Assembly: GCA_002898315.1 (NCBI GenBank)
Contig: BEHV01000002.1
Span: 62,001 to 126,000, forward strand
Direction: 5' to 3'
Source: a bacterium HR19
GTDB taxonomy: Bacteria; Calescibacteriota; Calescibacteriia; Calescibacteriales; Calescibacteriaceae
Length of the DNA: 64,000 nucleotides
The notes under the pieces were generated by a model that worked only from the letters and a program-made list of their open reading frames with translations, searched no databases and was not told where the DNA came from. The translations under genes and the position numbers were made by a program. Positions 61,335 through 64,000 of the stretch are shown here, piece after piece. How positions within the stretch are numbered: the stretch's first letter is position 1; each line of letters begins with the position of its first letter.

Positions 61335-62495
61335 ATGTATTACGGAGAGTACGGAGGACAATTTATTCCCGAAACACTTTTTCCTGTTCTTCAAGAGCTT
61401 GATAGAGCTTTTGAAAAAGCAAGGAGGAATAGAGATTTTGTAAAAAGGTGGCGTTATTATCTTGGAGTTTATGCAGGTCGTCCGACTCCGCTTTTTTTTG
61501 CCAAAAACTCATCTCAAAAGCTCGGAATAAAACTCTACCTCAAAAGAGAAGATTTGCTTCATACGGGAGCTCATAAAATAAACAACACAATAGGTCAATG
61601 CTTGCTCGCAAAAGAAGTTCTCAAAAAAACAAGAATAATAGCTGAAACTGGAGCAGGTCAGCATGGCGTTGCTACTGCCACCGCTTGTGCCCTGCTAAAC
61701 CTAAAATGCACAATATACATGGGACGAAAAGATGTTGAGAGACAGAAGATAAATGTTCTCAAAATGAAACTCCTTGGAGCAGATGTTGTTCCTGTAAGCT
61801 CGGGAACCGAGACGCTCAAAGACGCAATAAACTCCGCACTGCGGGACTGGATAACAAATCCAACATCAACTCATTATGTTATAGGTTCTGTTGTCGGACC
61901 TTACCCTTTTCCAAAAATTGTCTCCTTCTTTCAATCTATAATAGGTGTTGAAGCAAAACAGCAGATTTTGAAACTTGAAGGTAGATTGCCAGATTTTGTC
62001 GTCGCCTGTGTTGGTGGTGGCTCTAACGCAATCGGAATATTCTCCGCATTCCTGAAAGAAAAAAAGGTCAAGCTCATAGGAGTAGAAGCAGGTGGAAACG
62101 GGAAGTTGCATTCCGCAAGCTTGACCAAGGGCTCGCTCGGTGTGTTCCACGGAATGAAAACTTATCTTATTCAAGATGAAGATGGACAGGTTCTTCCACC
62201 TCACTCAATAGCTCCGGGACTTGACTACCCTGCTGTCGGTCCTGAACACGCATATCTCAAAGATTCTGGTAGGGCAGAGTACTATTCCGTTCAAGACGAA
62301 GATGCATTAGAGGGCTTTGAGTTCCTCTCAAGATTTGAAGGAATTATACCAGCTCTTGAACCAGCTCATGCTATGGCTTGGATAATCAAAAACTCAAAAG
62401 AGCTCAAAGGAAAAATTGTGATTTTAAATCTATCTGGGAGAGGAGACAAAGATATGGAGATATATTCAAACAGAAAAGCAGATCATCAAGCTTAA
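61335..62495 (+). CDS. trpB: Tryptophan synthase beta chain
   Basis: A 386-residue PLP enzyme that condenses indole with serine. Seen: the N-terminal [14 protein letters not shown], the PLP Lys81 in [17 protein letters not shown] with the catalytic Glu, and the phosphate loop GGGSNAIG. The ATG at 61335 gives the usual N-terminus; the frame is open to 61299. trpA is not adjacent, as it normally is. The last 30 bp overlap the LptF/G-like gene on the other strand. Confidence 0.95.
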   Translation: MYYGEYGGQFIPETLFPVLQELDRAFEKARRNRDFVKRWRYYLGVYAGRPTPLFFAKNSSQKLGIKLYLKREDLLHTGAHKINNTIGQCLLAKEVLKKTRIIAETGAGQHGVATATACALLNLKCTIYMGRKDVERQKINVLKMKLLGADVVPVSSGTETLKDAINSALRDWITNPTSTHYVIGSVVGPYPFPKIVSFFQSIIGVEAKQQILKLEGRLPDFVVACVGGGSNAIGIFSAFLKEKKVKLIGVEAGGNGKLHSASLTKGSLGVFHGMKTYLIQDEDGQVLPPHSIAPGLDYPAVGPEHAYLKDSGRAEYYSVQDEDALEGFEFLSRFEGIIPALEPAHAMAWIIKNSKELKGKIVILNLSGRGDKDMEIYSNRKADHQA

Positions 62496-63242
62496 AGATA
62501 TTACTATCAAAATTGGGATTAAACCTTTCCATTTCATCTTCCATCCTATAAACCCTCCAAAAGCGCATATAAGAGGAATGAGAACAGAAGTGAGCACGAA
62601 TTTCGCTGGATTTTCAAATAAGTTCTCTGTAAATTTCTCCTTTTTCAAAACCTCTACTTTGCTTTGATTTCCAACCAAGTTTGCTGAAATAAATGGTTTC
62701 AGATTTTCTTCTTCTGATTTTTCTATGATCTCTCCTTCTCGTGAAATCTTTATCATCTTCACCTTTTCCCCTTTTGGAGTGTTTTCCTTTTTGATATAAA
62801 TAAGGTAGGCGGACTTATCTTTTTTTTCTATAAACACTTCTGCATATTCTCTTTTCTCTTTTGTTTTCCTCGCTTCAAGTTTTTCTTTTGCTTTTGGTGA
62901 TACAAGTCCAGAGAAAATCATAATTGCGGGAGATATAACAGCGAGGTTGAGCAAAAAGACAGAAAAGAAAAATTTTATAGGGGACATACCGAATGTGATG
63001 AGTGAAGAAAATCTTTTGCTTTCGGTTGCAAAAAATCTGAAAAAAGAAATCGGAATAGAAAGAAAAAATATGTCAGGAATATAAGCAAGTAAAGAGAGAA
63101 AAAATATATCGTTTATTTTTTTGTTCCCTCTGTCTATCGCTTCAAGCAGTTCTATTTGAGATACAAGCAAGCTTATGATGATAGTTATTACCAGAGAAAA
63201 AGAAATTACTTTTTTCATTACGAATTTAAATAAAGTTCTCAT
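62466..63242 (-). CDS. LptF/LptG-family permease
   Basis: A 258-residue membrane protein with two helices before, and two after, a soluble periplasmic jellyroll domain (rich in EKK and SREGEI turns), plus further hydrophobic segments near residues 45-65 and 90-115; this is the YjgP/YjgQ pattern. Such subunits pair with LptB to move lipopolysaccharide from the inner membrane. It is about 100 residues shorter than LptF/LptG, mainly in the periplasmic domain. A PpiC-like gene lies 38 bp upstream. Confidence 0.8.
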   Translation of the reverse strand: MRTLFKFVMKKVISFSLVITIIISLLVSQIELLEAIDRGNKKINDIFFLSLLAYIPDIFFLSIPISFFRFFATESKRFSSLITFGMSPIKFFFSVFLLNLAVISPAIMIFSGLVSPKAKEKLEARKTKEKREYAEVFIEKKDKSAYLIYIKKENTPKGEKVKMIKISREGEIIEKSEEENLKPFISANLVGNQSKVEVLKKEKFTENLFENPAKFVLTSVLIPLICAFGGFIGWKMKWKGLIPILIVISLSLMICFSV

Positions 63243-63280
63243 TTCATAATTTTCTTTCTTATGCGCTAAAAGTTTTGATT

Positions 63281-64000
63281 TTATTTGTATCTTTCCATGA
63301 ATAGTTCTTCAAATTTATCTTTTTGAATTTTCACTCCGAGATTTTTCTCAATAGCGTCAAAATTCACATAAAAATCCATAGTTGTTCCTATCTCTTTTAC
63401 GATGTTGTTTATTGAATCTCTGATTTTCTTTTCCCTCACAGCTTTGAAAACCTGGTCTATAACTTTTTCAAGTTCCCAGTACCCTTCTTCTACTTTATCT
63501 ACTACCGCGAATATTGCATATTTGTTGTTAAATTTTACAGGTTGAGATACTTCTCCTGCTTTGAGTGAAAGTATAATGCGAGATACCTCTTTTAATTTAT
63601 CGTTTATGTAATTTCTATCTATATATCCGTAATCAAATTCTGCGGGAAGGTGGCGTGTTTGAGCGATATTTATAAAGTCCTGAATAGTTTTTATCTTCTT
63701 CCTTATCTCTTCTATCTCTTCTTTACTGTCTGATTCTATTTTCATCAATCTTATAACATCGGGGTGTTTGAACATCTCTTTGTTTTTCTCGTAAAAATCC
63801 TGAATTTCTGGGAAATTGATTTGAAGGTATGGTTTTATCTTTTCGTTGAATAAATATGGTCTTACTATTTCAGCAGAGTTATATATCCATCTTACTTTTA
63901 TCTCAGGTCTATCAAAGTATCCTTGTGATTTTGAATATGTGAAGACCGCTACTGCTTCTATAAATTCTGCCACAAGCTGAGTGACTTTTTCTGGACTTCT
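63281..64000 (-). CDS. PpiC/SurA-type peptidyl-prolyl isomerase, C-terminal part (partial)
   Basis: The frame is open to the window edge, so the N-terminus lies beyond position 64000. Seen: a helical SurA-like chaperone region, FPEIQDFYEKNKEMFKHPDV, then a parvulin-like segment with SLKAGEVSQPVKFNNKYAIF, and a C-terminal helix. It acts on outer-membrane proteins in the periplasm. It lies upstream of the LptF/G-like gene, consistent with a shared envelope-biogenesis operon. Confidence 0.78.
   Translation of the reverse strand, partial: RSPEKVTQLVAEFIEAVAVFTYSKSQGYFDRPEIKVRWIYNSAEIVRPYLFNEKIKPYLQINFPEIQDFYEKNKEMFKHPDVIRLMKIESDSKEEIEEIRKKIKTIQDFINIAQTRHLPAEFDYGYIDRNYINDKLKEVSRIILSLKAGEVSQPVKFNNKYAIFAVVDKVEEGYWELEKVIDQVFKAVREKKIRDSINNIVKEIGTTMDFYVNFDAIEKNLGVKIQKDKFEELFMERYK

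Noticed and set aside
1-64000. CRISPR arrays, rRNA genes and riboswitches
   Set aside because: No regularly spaced repeats, no rRNA-like blocks, and no recognisable FMN, TPP, cobalamin or T-box leader upstream of ribH, trpB, ilvD, lysA or hemL.

Overview
This is a gene-dense, AT-rich bacterial chromosome window of about 60 protein genes and three tRNAs, with short gaps. The cell envelope is Gram-negative: there is an RND efflux pump with its periplasmic adaptor, an LptF/LptG-type permease, a SurA/PpiC-type isomerase, a Wza-type export lipoprotein, outer-membrane-barrel-like proteins and many lipobox lipoproteins. The low GC, the Lys-rich proteins, the Fe/Mn superoxide dismutase, the beta-propeller lipoprotein and the way multi-subunit systems appear as single genes suggest a thermophile from a deep or poorly sampled bacterial lineage. 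I cannot place it in a phylum from sequence alone.

Layout. 1-3.8 kb: acyl-CoA synthetase (cut by the window edge), a 644-bp decayed TnpB (IS605-type) element, an acyl-CoA dehydrogenase and an NAD-dependent epimerase. 4-14.5 kb: M16 protease, ilvD, livF, pgk, a methyltransferase, a CitE/HpcH-type lyase with lysA, and a prepilin. 14.5-24 kb: phosphatase, Cys-less thiolase-like protein, PKD lipoprotein, ribH, rpoN, sbcD, endonuclease V, GNAT, tRNA-Arg, tldD. 24-34 kb: beta-propeller lipoprotein, tRNA-Ser followed by a broken DNA methyltransferase, a four-gene envelope/export row ending in a Wza-like lipoprotein, MaoC-like hydratase, hflX and small envelope proteins. 34-46.6 kb: mnmA, hemL, an SDR, superoxide dismutase, gyrA/parC, divergent RND adaptor and pump, CPBP protease. 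46.6-64 kb: a surface-sugar row (two methyltransferase-type genes and a GT11 transferase), dps, sppA, rimP, pstA, a second acyl-CoA dehydrogenase, tRNA-Ala, a Whirly-like/SSB-like protein, M20 peptidase, cysteine desulfurase, a second Cys-less thiolase with a palindromic operator, a GerW-like protein with a 59-residue downstream ORF, trpB, an LptF/G-like permease and a PpiC-type isomerase that runs off the end.

Functionally, genes for acyl-CoA chemistry (ligase, two dehydrogenases, MaoC-like hydratase, SDR, two thiolase-fold proteins, CitE-type lyase) are scattered over 60 kb rather than in one operon, as are lone members of systems that normally travel together (pstA, livF, trpB, sbcD, rimP, tldD).

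The most interesting items are the TnpB-type remnant with a large structured RNA, whose removal would rejoin a Shine-Dalgarno to the acyl-CoA dehydrogenase start; a Whirly-like protein with an SSB-like acidic tail beside tRNA-Ala; and a pattern of starts without Shine-Dalgarno lying 6-8 nt after -10-like hexamers, suggesting leaderless transcripts.
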